Source: Candidatus Sericytochromatia bacterium
GTDB taxonomy: Bacteria; Cyanobacteriota; Sericytochromatia; S15B-MN24; JAQBPE01
Direction: 5' to 3'
Length of the DNA: 64,000 nucleotides
Assembly (NCBI GenBank): GCA_035285325.1
Contig: JAYKJB010000132.1
Span: forward strand, 25,683-89,682
Below, in pieces: positions 8,645 through 16,394 of this stretch. The stretch's first letter is position 1. Every line of letters starts with the position of its first letter. The notes below the pieces were generated by a model. It did no database searches and was not told the DNA's origin. It saw nothing but the letters and a program-made list of their open reading frames with translations. A program made the translations under genes and the position numbers.

Positions 8645-10032
8645 CAAGTGGCGGGGTCTCCCAAAAGCGCGATCAGGCGTTCGATCAGACGCTCGAGACG
8701 GGCGGAACGCGAAGCTTTCACGAGTAATCGGTCTCCAGGGGCGAGCAGATCCGCCAGATATCGAGCCGCTGGCTCGAGATCATCAAAGGTGTGTGCAGGG
8801 AAGGCATCACCCACCCCTTGACGGTAAGCGTCCGCAAACTGCCCCACAGCCAGCAGCCCGTTGAGCGGAAGCAAAGCTGCCACGGCCCCTACTTTTCGAT
8901 GCGACTCTTCCGCAAATTCCCCTAACTCAGCCATGTCGCCCAAAACCACAAAACGCCGACCCGACGAACCTTCCTGGGCGAACGCCTTGATGGAGGCCGA
9001 CACGCTCTCGGGATTGGCGTTGTACGCATCGTCCGTGATGAGAATGCCCCGCAGGTCCAGCTGCCGCGCGCGCCCGGGCAGCGTGTCGGGCTTCAGGTCA
9101 AGCCGAGCCCCTGGCAGCAAGCCCAGCGCCCAGCCGGTCGCAATCGCTGCCAGCGCATTGGCGCGATGGTGATCCCCCCACAGCGGCAGTCTGACTTCTG
9201 AGCGGCCTCGCGAAAACGACTTGCCTGCTTTCCAGTAAACTGTGAACACTTGCCCGTGCTTCACTTGCTGCACGTCGTGGCTCCAGACCGTTGCGGCGGG
9301 GTCCTCCAAGCTCCAAGACACCATGGCCCCCCCCCAGCGGGCCGCCTCCGCGCTCGCCATCGCATCGTCATACGGGACGATCGCTCTGGCGCCCCGAGGA
9401 AGATGGCGCCACAACTCGGATTTGGCCGAAGCGATCGCCTCTCGCGACCCCAAACGTCCAATGTGGGCCGTGCCAATATTGGTCACGATCCCGATATCAG
9501 GTTCTGCCAAATCAGTCAGATAGGCGATCTCCCCCGGGCCACGCATGCCCATCTCGATGACGCCAAAGGCGTGGTCCGCCTCCAAAGCCAGCAGGCTCAG
9601 GGGAACTCCAATCTCATTGTTCTGGTTCCCCTCGGTCTTCGCCGTTGCTCCGAAGGCCCCCAGGTAGGCTGCCAGCATTTCCTTGGTCGAGGTCTTTCCC
9701 GATGAGCCTGTCACGGCGATGACTTTCAATGACAGCTTTCGCCGCCACGCTCGCGCCAGCTGCCCCAAGGCCAACTTGGTATCTGGGACGGTCAGGCCCC
9801 AAGCCCCGTCCGGAACCAGCGTAGGCGACGTGACGACCACGCCGCGAGCCCCGGCCGCGAGGGCTTGAGACAGGAAGTCGTGACCGTCGAAGCTTTCCCC
9901 TCTCAAGCATAAAAACAGATCGCCCGGCTGGACGGCCCGACTATCGATGCGAACGGCTGAAAAGGGGAGGTCGGGAATTCGTCCCACCGCGGCCCCTTGT
10001 GTCGCATCCACAACTTCCTGCCAGGTCAACAC
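8644..10032 (-). CDS. murF: UDP-MurNAc-tripeptide--D-Ala-D-Ala ligase MurF
   Basis: Adds D-Ala-D-Ala to UDP-MurNAc-tripeptide, the last cytosolic precursor step. The N-terminal domain has IDSRAVQPGDLFLCLRGE and FDGHDF. The ATP loop is GSSGKTSTKEM, the central domain has NQNNEIGVPL and the MurF block EMGMRGPGEI, and the C-terminus has DDAYNANPESV. I chose the GTG at 10032 (462 aa), which has an excellent GGGAGGAT site 7-8 bp upstream; an ATG at 10143 would run into ftsI. Murein tripeptide made by MurE is its substrate, yet murE is not adjacent. Confidence 0.94.
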   Translation of the reverse strand: MLTWQEVVDATQGAAVGRIPDLPFSAVRIDSRAVQPGDLFLCLRGESFDGHDFLSQALAAGARGVVVTSPTLVPDGAWGLTVPDTKLALGQLARAWRRKLSLKVIAVTGSSGKTSTKEMLAAYLGAFGATAKTEGNQNNEIGVPLSLLALEADHAFGVIEMGMRGPGEIAYLTDLAEPDIGIVTNIGTAHIGRLGSREAIASAKSELWRHLPRGARAIVPYDDAMASAEAARWGGAMVSWSLEDPAATVWSHDVQQVKHGQVFTVYWKAGKSFSRGRSEVRLPLWGDHHRANALAAIATGWALGLLPGARLDLKPDTLPGRARQLDLRGILITDDAYNANPESVSASIKAFAQEGSSGRRFVVLGDMAELGEFAEESHRKVGAVAALLPLNGLLAVGQFADAYRQGVGDAFPAHTFDDLEPAARYLADLLAPGDRLLVKASRSARLERLIERLIALLGDPAT

Positions 10033-10090
10033 GCGCTTATCCTCCCTGGTCAGTGTATGTCTCTGGCCCGGTCGCGTGCCGTGAGAGAGA

Positions 10091-11848
10091 TCATTCCCGC
10101 CGTCCAGCCTGACGGGGTTGCTTTCGCTCCTGGAGAGAGACAATCATCTCACTCGGCTGCACGCCTGCCTGCCGCAGTGCTTCTGCCGCCACTCTTGAGA
10201 AGAGCGGCGCCGCCGTCATACTGGCCCAGTGAACCTTTCTCGGGGCATCGAGCAAGGTCAGAATCGCAAACCGGGGATTACGACTGGGAGCGAAGCCGAC
10301 AAACGAAGCGACCACGTCATCCGAGTAGCCTCGACCGTCCTCTCTGACCCGCTGCGCCGTTCCGGTCTTGCCGGCGACCCGGTAACCTGGAACCTTCGCC
10401 TCCTGCCCCGTCCCCTTGAGAACCACTTGCTCCAGCATGCCCATCAATTGCTGGGCAGTCTTTGCAGACATTCCGCTCCCGAGTTCCTTGACGGGGAAGA
10501 CTTGCAGGACCTCACCCTTACTCGAAACCACGCGGTCAATCAGACGAGGCGCCATTCGCATACCGCCGTTCGCCACCGCGGCAGAGGCGCACAAGATCTG
10601 CAGAGGGGTCACGGACACCCCCTGTCCGTAGGAAATGGTGGCCTGGGAAAGACGGCGCCAGGGCAACGCAGGCAAGACGCCCTTGCTTTCTCCCGTGATC
10701 TTGCTTTCGGTCAGTTGACCGAACCCGAGGCGACTCAGAAAGCGGCGATGATAGGCGGCCGTCATCTGAAAGGCAACCTGGGAAGTTCCGACATTCGAGC
10801 TCTGTTCGAGAATTTCCGAAACGGACAGTTCTCGCGTTCCCACCCCTTCGTCGTGCTCGGAGATGACCTGGTCGTCGATCTTGATGCGTTCAGGACATAC
10901 AAAAACCTGGGTCGGGCCAATTCGACGGGCCTCCAATGCCGCAGCCACCGTGAAAACCTTGAAGGTGGAACCGGGCTCATAGACGTCCGTGACCGCCCAG
11001 TTCTTGATTTCCTTCCACTGGTAGCGATTGAAATGATTGGGGTCGTAGGTGGGAAGCGTGGCAAAAGCCAGCAAATCCCCGGTCCGTGGGTCCATGATCA
11101 TCACCGTGCCCCGCCGCGCTCCCGAACTGAGGATGGCCTGTCCCAACTCTCGCTCCGCCACGTGCTGGAGATTCTCATCGATGGTGAGAATGACCTGACT
11201 GCCACGACTGAGGTAGGAATCAAGCACCTTGCTAGACCCTTCCCGTAAAATTTCCCGGCCGTAGGCGTCCACTTCCACGTCGACCTTTTGATGGGGGCCA
11301 CGCAAAACAGCATCGAAGGAATGCTCGATCCCTGCCAGCCCCTGATTATCGATGCCCACGAAGCCGATCAGAGTCGCCGCCAACCGTCCTTTGGGATAGA
11401 TGCGACGGCTCTCGCGGACCGCCCCGATGCCGGGCAGCTTGAGGGCGCGAATGCGCTGATAGGTGTGGTCATCAGCCAGGCGATAAAGCCAACGGAAATG
11501 ATCGCCCTCGAGCTTTCGCAACAGCGCAGGGGCGCTCGTCTTCAAGATGGGAGCCAAGCGCTCGGCCGTCATCCGTCGATCAAACCGTTTGGTATCGCGA
11601 GGGCTGGCGTAGATGGAGAAAGCCTCCACAGAAGCCGCCAAGGTCTTGCTGTTGCGGTCGACAATCTCACCGCGGATGGATGAAAGGTCCACCTTCTTGG
11701 TGCGCTGCGCCTTGGCCAACACGCTCAGGTGGCCAGCCTCCAAAACCTGTAGGTAGGCCAGGCGAGCGGCCAACAGAAGCGTTGCTGCCCCAAAACCCGC
11801 CAGCACCCAAAGCGCACGCTGGCGTATGAGCGTCACCCGCGCCGTCAC
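10091..11848 (-). CDS. ftsI: Septal penicillin-binding protein FtsI/PBP2 (transpeptidase)
   Basis: Class B penicillin-binding protein that cross-links septal peptidoglycan, partner of FtsW. One N-terminal membrane anchor is followed by a dimerisation domain (RGEIVDRN, IGFVGIDNQGLAGIE) and the transpeptidase domain with all three signature motifs: STFK (catalytic Ser, after YEPG), SSN and KTGTA. There are no C-terminal PASTA repeats. The 585 aa length is typical. Its start is three bases after the ftsL stop, so translation is probably coupled. Confidence 0.95.
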   Translation of the reverse strand: MTARVTLIRQRALWVLAGFGAATLLLAARLAYLQVLEAGHLSVLAKAQRTKKVDLSSIRGEIVDRNSKTLAASVEAFSIYASPRDTKRFDRRMTAERLAPILKTSAPALLRKLEGDHFRWLYRLADDHTYQRIRALKLPGIGAVRESRRIYPKGRLAATLIGFVGIDNQGLAGIEHSFDAVLRGPHQKVDVEVDAYGREILREGSSKVLDSYLSRGSQVILTIDENLQHVAERELGQAILSSGARRGTVMIMDPRTGDLLAFATLPTYDPNHFNRYQWKEIKNWAVTDVYEPGSTFKVFTVAAALEARRIGPTQVFVCPERIKIDDQVISEHDEGVGTRELSVSEILEQSSNVGTSQVAFQMTAAYHRRFLSRLGFGQLTESKITGESKGVLPALPWRRLSQATISYGQGVSVTPLQILCASAAVANGGMRMAPRLIDRVVSSKGEVLQVFPVKELGSGMSAKTAQQLMGMLEQVVLKGTGQEAKVPGYRVAGKTGTAQRVREDGRGYSDDVVASFVGFAPSRNPRFAILTLLDAPRKVHWASMTAAPLFSRVAAEALRQAGVQPSEMIVSLQERKQPRQAGRRE

Positions 11849-11851
11849 AGC

Positions 11852-12250
11852 TCAGAATCCCTCACGGATGAGGGGGCGACGAGGCGGCAAATCCCTGGCG
11901 GGATGGCGCTGCACGAGCAAGGGGCGCTTGATATAGACCACTTCCTCCGGCTGCCGCATGCCAAGCCAGCCAGCCTTGCGGTCGATGACCTGCGGATTGC
12001 GAACCATTTCCAGTTGCATGCGATCCTTGATGGTCATTTCCCTCAGATGATCGATTTCCTGTTTGACGCGATTCAGCCGTGCTTCCTGAATGACCGTATG
12101 CACATACATGACCAGAATGGCCAGTAAAAGGCCCGAGATCGCCATCATCCAGACCCGAGGGAAGCCCTGACGCCTGGCTCGTCGTCCCAGGGGCTCGAGG
12201 GGAGCTTGCGCCTTGCCCATACCTTCTTGTCGTGACAGGTCAGTGATCAT
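11852..12250 (-). CDS. ftsL: Cell division protein FtsL-like
   Basis: Small bitopic protein (132 aa) at the ftsL position between rsmH and ftsI. A basic cytoplasmic tail of about 35 residues leads into one membrane segment (VWMMAISGLLLAILVMYV) and a periplasmic coiled coil (IQEARLNRVKQEIDHLREM). The FtsL-typical Glu-rich/hydrophobic pattern then reads NPQVIDRKAGWLGMRQPEEVVYIK, a region also seen in septum-formation initiators. A second ATG at 12220 is an alternative start; neither has a strong ribosome-binding site. FtsL sequences diverge quickly, so the call rests on topology and position. Confidence 0.82.
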   Translation of the reverse strand: MITDLSRQEGMGKAQAPLEPLGRRARRQGFPRVWMMAISGLLLAILVMYVHTVIQEARLNRVKQEIDHLREMTIKDRMQLEMVRNPQVIDRKAGWLGMRQPEEVVYIKRPLLVQRHPARDLPPRRPLIREGF

Positions 12251-12277
12251 CTGGTTTCAATCCATCGCCCACGCCCA

Positions 12278-13267
12278 TCAGGGCAACCGTCTGGCCACTC
12301 GAAGCTTGGCGCTTCGCGCCCGAGGATTTTCGCTCAGTTCCTGGGGTTCCGCCACCAGGGGCTTCTTCGTGAGCACTTCCAAGGTGGACACTTTTTGGCA
12401 GGTGCACACTGGCTGCCTCGGTGGACAGACACATGCCTTGGCCTGCTCTTGAAAAAAGCGTTTCACGATACGGTCTTCCAGCGAGTGAAAACTGATCACC
12501 CCGAGCCGCCCGCCAGGGGCGAGCGCACGGACGGCCTGAGGAAGGGCTCGCTGAAGCATCCCCAGCTCGTCGTTTACGGCAATTCGCAAGGCCTGAAAGG
12601 CACGAGTCGCGGGATGGATTGGCTCCCGGGAGCGTGGCAGCGTCTGCTCAACAAACGCCGCAAACGCTGCCGTATCTTGCCAGAACCGACCATGGCTCCT
12701 CTCCGCGACGATGGCTCGTGCCAGGCGGCGCGAATGGCGTTCCTCGCCGAATTCAAAAAAGATTCGAGCCAATTCGGCTTCACTCATATTCTGCAAGATG
12801 TCTGCCGCCGTCAGAGCCCCAGCCGGGTCCATGCGCATATCGAGGGGGCCCTTGGCGCGGAAACTGAAACCGCGCTCCGCGTGATCCAGTTGCGGTGAGG
12901 AAACCCCAATATCAAAGAGAATGCCCTGTAACGGTGGAAGCCCCCAGAGGTCGATCTGGTCGAACGAGCCTTGGAATAGCTTGAAATTTTCTCCGACCGC
13001 GGTCAATTGTTCCGAGGCCGCCTGAATCGCGCGAGGGTCACGGTCACAGCCGAAGAGAAATCCGTCGCTCCCGACCGCCCGGAGAAGCCTGGACGCGTGC
13101 CCCGCCCCACCGACGGTCGCGTCGAGCACGCGGTCACCGGCTTGCGGTGCAAGACTGGCCATCACGGCGTCCGGAAGCACCGGGAGGTGATGGAACGCGT
13201 CGGTATCGGAAGTAGAAGTGTGCTGCAATGATGATGCCTCGTGCCCCCAACGGGGCGACTGCAACAT
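12278..13267 (-). CDS. rsmH: 16S rRNA (cytosine1402-N4)-methyltransferase RsmH
   Basis: SAM-dependent methyltransferase of 16S rRNA C1402 (MraW), nearly always the first or second gene of division clusters. Motifs include HLPVLPDAV, the SAM-binding LDATVGGAGH, CDRDPRAI, ILFDIGVSSPQLD, RGFSF, and the C-terminal FHSLEDRIVKRFF with four cysteines (CVCPPRQPVCTC). I chose the ATG at 13267 (329 aa), with AAGG 7 bp upstream, just after the rnpB terminator. A longer frame reaching 13360 would run back into rnpB and is unlikely. mraZ, which usually precedes it, is absent. Confidence 0.94.
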   Translation of the reverse strand: MLQSPRWGHEASSLQHTSTSDTDAFHHLPVLPDAVMASLAPQAGDRVLDATVGGAGHASRLLRAVGSDGFLFGCDRDPRAIQAASEQLTAVGENFKLFQGSFDQIDLWGLPPLQGILFDIGVSSPQLDHAERGFSFRAKGPLDMRMDPAGALTAADILQNMSEAELARIFFEFGEERHSRRLARAIVAERSHGRFWQDTAAFAAFVEQTLPRSREPIHPATRAFQALRIAVNDELGMLQRALPQAVRALAPGGRLGVISFHSLEDRIVKRFFQEQAKACVCPPRQPVCTCQKVSTLEVLTKKPLVAEPQELSENPRARSAKLRVARRLP

Positions 13268-13299
13268 AATACCGCCTTGGACCGAATTCGTCCCCGTCA

Positions 13300-13326
13300 G
13301 CAAAAAGGAGGGGGAAATCCCCCTCC
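13300..13326 (-). terminator. Intrinsic terminator of rnpB
   Basis: On the minus strand an 8-bp stem GGAGGGGG/CCCCCTCC with a four-base loop is followed directly by TTTTTG. It begins at the predicted 3' end of RNase P RNA and ends about 35 bp before the rsmH start. Confidence 0.85.
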
Positions 13327-13671
13327 TGAAGCCAGTCTGTAAGCCGAGTTCTGTTCCCACGAATGGGAAGCCATCATCTATCTGGGACCCGTGTTGCCAC
13401 TGGCCTCTAGCGACCAGACCCGGAGATCGGCGGGCCGCCTCATTTCTCCTGCTTGGTCTTGCTCCAGACGGGGTTTACCTAGCCGATGGGTCACCCCACC
13501 GCTGGTGGGCTCTTACCCCACCATTGCACCCTTACCTCCTTGCGGAGGCGGTATATTTCTGTGGCACTGTCCTTGGGGTCACCCCCACTGGACGTTATCC
13601 AGCGTCTTGCCCTGCGGAGCTCGGACTTTCCTCGGCCGACGAGGTCGACCGCGATGGCTCAACCGACTTCA
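13327..13671 (-). ncRNA. rnpB: RNase P RNA, type A
   Basis: Catalytic RNA that cleaves tRNA 5' leaders. Reading the minus strand, the conserved GAGGAAAGTCCGAGCTCC lies near the 5' end. GGGTGCAATGGTGGGGTAAGAG-type core sequence and GTAAACCCC follow. AACAGAACTCGGCTTACAG lies near the 3' end. The two termini pair (TGAAGTCGGTT with the final GACTGGCTTCA, allowing G-U pairs) as helix P1. This fixes the RNA at about 345 nt. A promoter sits 7 bp upstream and a terminator directly downstream. The first 77 nt overlap the end of the upstream TPR gene. Confidence 0.95.
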
Positions 13672-14830
13672 GTGTGGATTGTAGCATCTGCGGCACACGC
13701 CAGTCACCCGCGGCGCCTTCAGCGACAGGCCAGCTGGTAGAAGGTTTTCCGCGGTTCTGCTGCAGCCAGGTTTCGATGCGTTGACGCTCCGGGGACGGCG
13801 CGGCCACCTCCAGGTAGCGTTCAAACACCCGAATGGCCTCCGATCTTCGGCCCAAGGCCGCAGCCGCTCGTCCGAGGGTTAACATATAAACGGCTTCGCG
13901 CGGGGCCAGCTGACACGCCGCTTGGGCTTCCCGGTAGGCCGCTCCGTGCTCCTTGCGATGCTGGTAGAGCTCAGCCATCAGGTGGAAAACCGGCGCCGTC
14001 GGGTTTCGCAAGCGGCTGAGCACACGCAGTTCCAGAAGCGCATCATCCGTTCGACCCAGCTGCGTGTAAGCATTGGCAATGCCCAGGTGGGCATCAGCGA
14101 AGGCGTCGTTGCGCTTCAAGGCATCCCGATAAACCCAGAGGGCGTCCTGCCATGCTTCAGCTGCCACCAACAGCGCCCCCAGGTTGCCATGTGCCGTCAG
14201 ATCTTTGTCACATCGCGCGATCGCGGCTTCATAATGCGAAACCGCTTCTGCAATGCGGCCTTGAAGTTGGAGCGCATATCCCAGATTGTTGTAGGCCCAG
14301 TAGTCGCTTGAACGCCCGGAAACCGCGAGTCGAAACTGGTCCTCGGCCTGCCCCCAGCGCTCCTGCGCCAGATATGCCAAACCCAAATTCAACCGATATT
14401 GCGGATCTTCCTTTCGAGCAAGCGCTTTGACGTAGTAGCTGATGGCGTTCTCATGCTTTTCCATGCGGTAGAGCACGTAACCCAAGCCGTTCAGGGCCGC
14501 GGCGTCATCGGGACCGAGCCGCAAGGCGCGCTCGAACGCCGAGCGGGCATGGTCGTAAGCCCCCATGTCAGCCAGAGCCACACCGAGGTCCACCAGCGTG
14601 TCGACCTTTTCGGGGGCCGCGGCCAATGTTTTGCGCAGCAGCGCCTGGCCTCGGTCCGTAGCGCCCGTGTGAAACGCCGCCAAGGCCTGCTTCAAGCCCG
14701 CTTCTGGGTCAAAAGCAGCGGCGCCCTGCGGGCCCAAGGGTGCCGCAGAGGCCGAAACCTGGGGCGCCAAGGTGGCGATCGCGACGGCAAAGCACAGCAC
14801 AGCAAGGGGGTGACGCAAGGTGGACCTCAA
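13595..14830 (-). CDS. Secreted tetratricopeptide-repeat protein
   Basis: A 411-aa protein with an N-terminal signal peptide (hydrophobic LAVLCFAVAIATLA, likely cut after VSASA). About nine consecutive TPR units follow (for example ALNGLGYVLYRMEKHENAISYY and WAYNNLGYALQLQGRIAEAVSHY), a scaffold for protein-protein contacts, probably periplasmic. The last TPR ends near residue 365; a Ser/Pro-rich tail follows. The final 25 codons and the stop are encoded by the 5' end of rnpB on the same strand, and the rnpB promoter lies within the gene. Specific function is not recognisable. Confidence 0.85.
   Translation of the reverse strand: MRSTLRHPLAVLCFAVAIATLAPQVSASAAPLGPQGAAAFDPEAGLKQALAAFHTGATDRGQALLRKTLAAAPEKVDTLVDLGVALADMGAYDHARSAFERALRLGPDDAAALNGLGYVLYRMEKHENAISYYVKALARKEDPQYRLNLGLAYLAQERWGQAEDQFRLAVSGRSSDYWAYNNLGYALQLQGRIAEAVSHYEAAIARCDKDLTAHGNLGALLVAAEAWQDALWVYRDALKRNDAFADAHLGIANAYTQLGRTDDALLELRVLSRLRNPTAPVFHLMAELYQHRKEHGAAYREAQAACQLAPREAVYMLTLGRAAAALGRRSEAIRVFERYLEVAAPSPERQRIETWLQQNRGKPSTSWPVAEGAAGDWRVPQMLQSTLKSVEPSRSTSSAEESPSSAGQDAG
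13678..13707 (-). promoter_or_regulatory. Putative sigma70-type promoter of rnpB, inside the TPR gene
   Basis: On the minus strand GTGACT (13707-13702), an 18-bp spacer and TACAAT (13683-13678). The -10 box ends 7 bp before the 5' end predicted independently from helix P1 pairing, which supports both calls. The whole promoter lies in the coding sequence of the upstream TPR gene. Confidence 0.75.
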
Positions 14831-14872
14831 GGGAAGCCGAACGCTTCCTTTATACCCAGGAAGTCCGTGGTC

Positions 14873-15397
14873 TCAGCGCGTCTTGCGCTCCCCCGGGGCG
14901 CGTCCGGCCGTCTGATCGTCCCTGGGAACGGGGTCTCGCCCCTGCGGCTTGCTGCCACTCAGTGCCTTGCGGATTTGCACTCCCAGTTGGGTCGGGTTCC
15001 ACTCTTGTCGGGCCGCTTCTCGCAACCATTTGTGGCGCTGCGACAGGGTGGCGGCGGGTAGTTCGAACAATACCACCCGATGATGTTCCCAGCCCACGCC
15101 GGAGACTCGCTTTCCCTTGGGAAACGCTTCGGACACTCGCGACAGCAATTCAACCTCCGAGGCGCGCATGCCCAGACGGTTTCCCAGGGCCCGCCAGGAA
15201 ACGCCCTGGCTGGCAAACGCGGCGGCCACCCCGGGCGTACCCGCGAGGGTTTGTCTCACCGAGAGCAACATTTCACCCAGGTGCCACTTGGCGCCATCCA
15301 GCAGGTGCAACTCGGCTCGCAAGTTCTCCAGCACACGTGGCCAGTCCAGGTAGGTGAAGCGAAGCGTGTTGGCTTTTCCTGGTGTTCCAGACCCCAT
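14873..15397 (-). CDS. Hypothetical protein with helix-turn-helix-like segment
   Basis: A 174-aa, mainly helical, basic protein I do not recognise. The start is well supported: a GGAGG site lies 6 bp before the ATG. Residues 60-90 (WRALGNRLGMRASEVELLSR) resemble a helix-turn-helix, and the C-terminal 30 residues are charged and probably disordered (KPQGRDPVPRDDQTAGRAPG). A DNA-binding or regulatory role is possible but unproven. It lies 42 bp upstream of the TPR gene on the same strand, so the two may be cotranscribed. Confidence 0.7.
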   Translation of the reverse strand: MGSGTPGKANTLRFTYLDWPRVLENLRAELHLLDGAKWHLGEMLLSVRQTLAGTPGVAAAFASQGVSWRALGNRLGMRASEVELLSRVSEAFPKGKRVSGVGWEHHRVVLFELPAATLSQRHKWLREAARQEWNPTQLGVQIRKALSGSKPQGRDPVPRDDQTAGRAPGERKTR

Positions 15398-15496
15398 GTC
15401 ATCCCTCCTGACAGGCTTTCAGGCCGCGATCATAGGGTTCGGAGGGGAAGCGAATCCAGCACCTGACTCCCAGGGTCTTTGGTGCGTGTGCGGGTT

Positions 15497-15517
15497 GACA
15501 GGCCGGAAAGGCCTGTC
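15497..15517 (-). terminator. Hairpin after the ABC permease gene (possible terminator)
   Basis: Perfect 8-bp inverted repeat GACAGGCC/GGCCTGTC with a five-base spacer, 11 bp beyond the permease stop. There is no T-run, so termination (or just mRNA 3'-end protection) is uncertain. Confidence 0.4.
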
Positions 15518-15527
15518 CAAGCACCCG

Positions 15528-16394
15528 TCAGCCCTTCACCGCACCGGCCGTTGCATCGCCAATGAAATGACGCTGCATCAGCAAGAAGAAGACCACAATC
15601 GGAATGACGGCGATGACCGAGCCAGCGGCGATCAATCGCCAGTTGGCACTGAAGGTCCCGGCCAGGTAGGCCACACCGACTGGCAGGGTGTAGAGCTGGG
15701 GGTCGTTCAGCACCACCAGGGGCCAGAGGAAGTCGCCCCACGAGCCCACAAAGGTGAAGATGGCGAGGGTGGCCAGAGCGGGACGGGAAAGCGGCAGCAT
15801 CACCTTCCGCCAGATGTCCCACACGTTACCACCGTCCATCAAGACCGCTTCTTCCAACTCCTTTGGAATGGCCGCGAAGGCTTGTCTGAGCAGAAAAATA
15901 CCAAAGGCGGACACGCCCGTTGGCAGCACAAGCCAGCTGTACAGCCAGTATTCTGACTGAGCACCTTCGGGCACCACGGCCATCAAGCCGCCGTGTAGTT
16001 TCATCACAATGGTGAACAGGGGGATCATGATGACCGGGAATGGCACCATCATGGTCGCCAATATCGCGAAGAAGGCAAAGTCACGCCCCCGAAAACGCAT
16101 GCGGGCCAGGGGATAGGCCGCCAGACTCGCGAGCACCAGGTTCAACAGGACCGAGGCCAGAGCGACCACCACACTGTTTGCGACATAGCGACCAAATGGG
16201 ACGGCCACCCAGACAGCCTCAAAGTTCTTGAGCGTGGGCTGCTCCGGCCATAACACGGGGGGATACTGAAAAATGTTCTCGCCATCGCCTCGCAGCGCGG
16301 TCACCAGCAACCAAAGGAATGGCCCGATCGCAAAGACGGCCACGGCGCACATGGCCAGGTATCGCATCCCAACTTTGCCAACCGTTTGCTTCAC
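15528..16394 (-). CDS. Carbohydrate ABC transporter permease (MalG/CUT1 type)
   Basis: Inner-membrane permease of the binding-protein-dependent sugar uptake family. Six hydrophobic segments are visible; a periplasmic loop has FEAVWVAVPFGRYVANSVVVA-like sequence, and the cytoplasmic EAA loop reads ELEEAVLMDGGNVWDIWRKV. The 288 aa length matches MalG-like proteins. The GTG start overlaps the HD-GYP stop by 4 bp (GTGA), so it is translationally coupled to a signalling protein. No binding protein, MalF-type partner or ATPase is encoded within the window, so the rest of the transporter must be elsewhere or lost. Confidence 0.88.
   Translation of the reverse strand: MKQTVGKVGMRYLAMCAVAVFAIGPFLWLLVTALRGDGENIFQYPPVLWPEQPTLKNFEAVWVAVPFGRYVANSVVVALASVLLNLVLASLAAYPLARMRFRGRDFAFFAILATMMVPFPVIMIPLFTIVMKLHGGLMAVVPEGAQSEYWLYSWLVLPTGVSAFGIFLLRQAFAAIPKELEEAVLMDGGNVWDIWRKVMLPLSRPALATLAIFTFVGSWGDFLWPLVVLNDPQLYTLPVGVAYLAGTFSANWRLIAAGSVIAVIPIVVFFLLMQRHFIGDATAGAVKG

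Noticed and set aside
10229..11248. A 339-codon plus-strand frame opposite ftsI
   Set aside because: Antisense shadow of a clearly functional transpeptidase gene; no recognisable domain.
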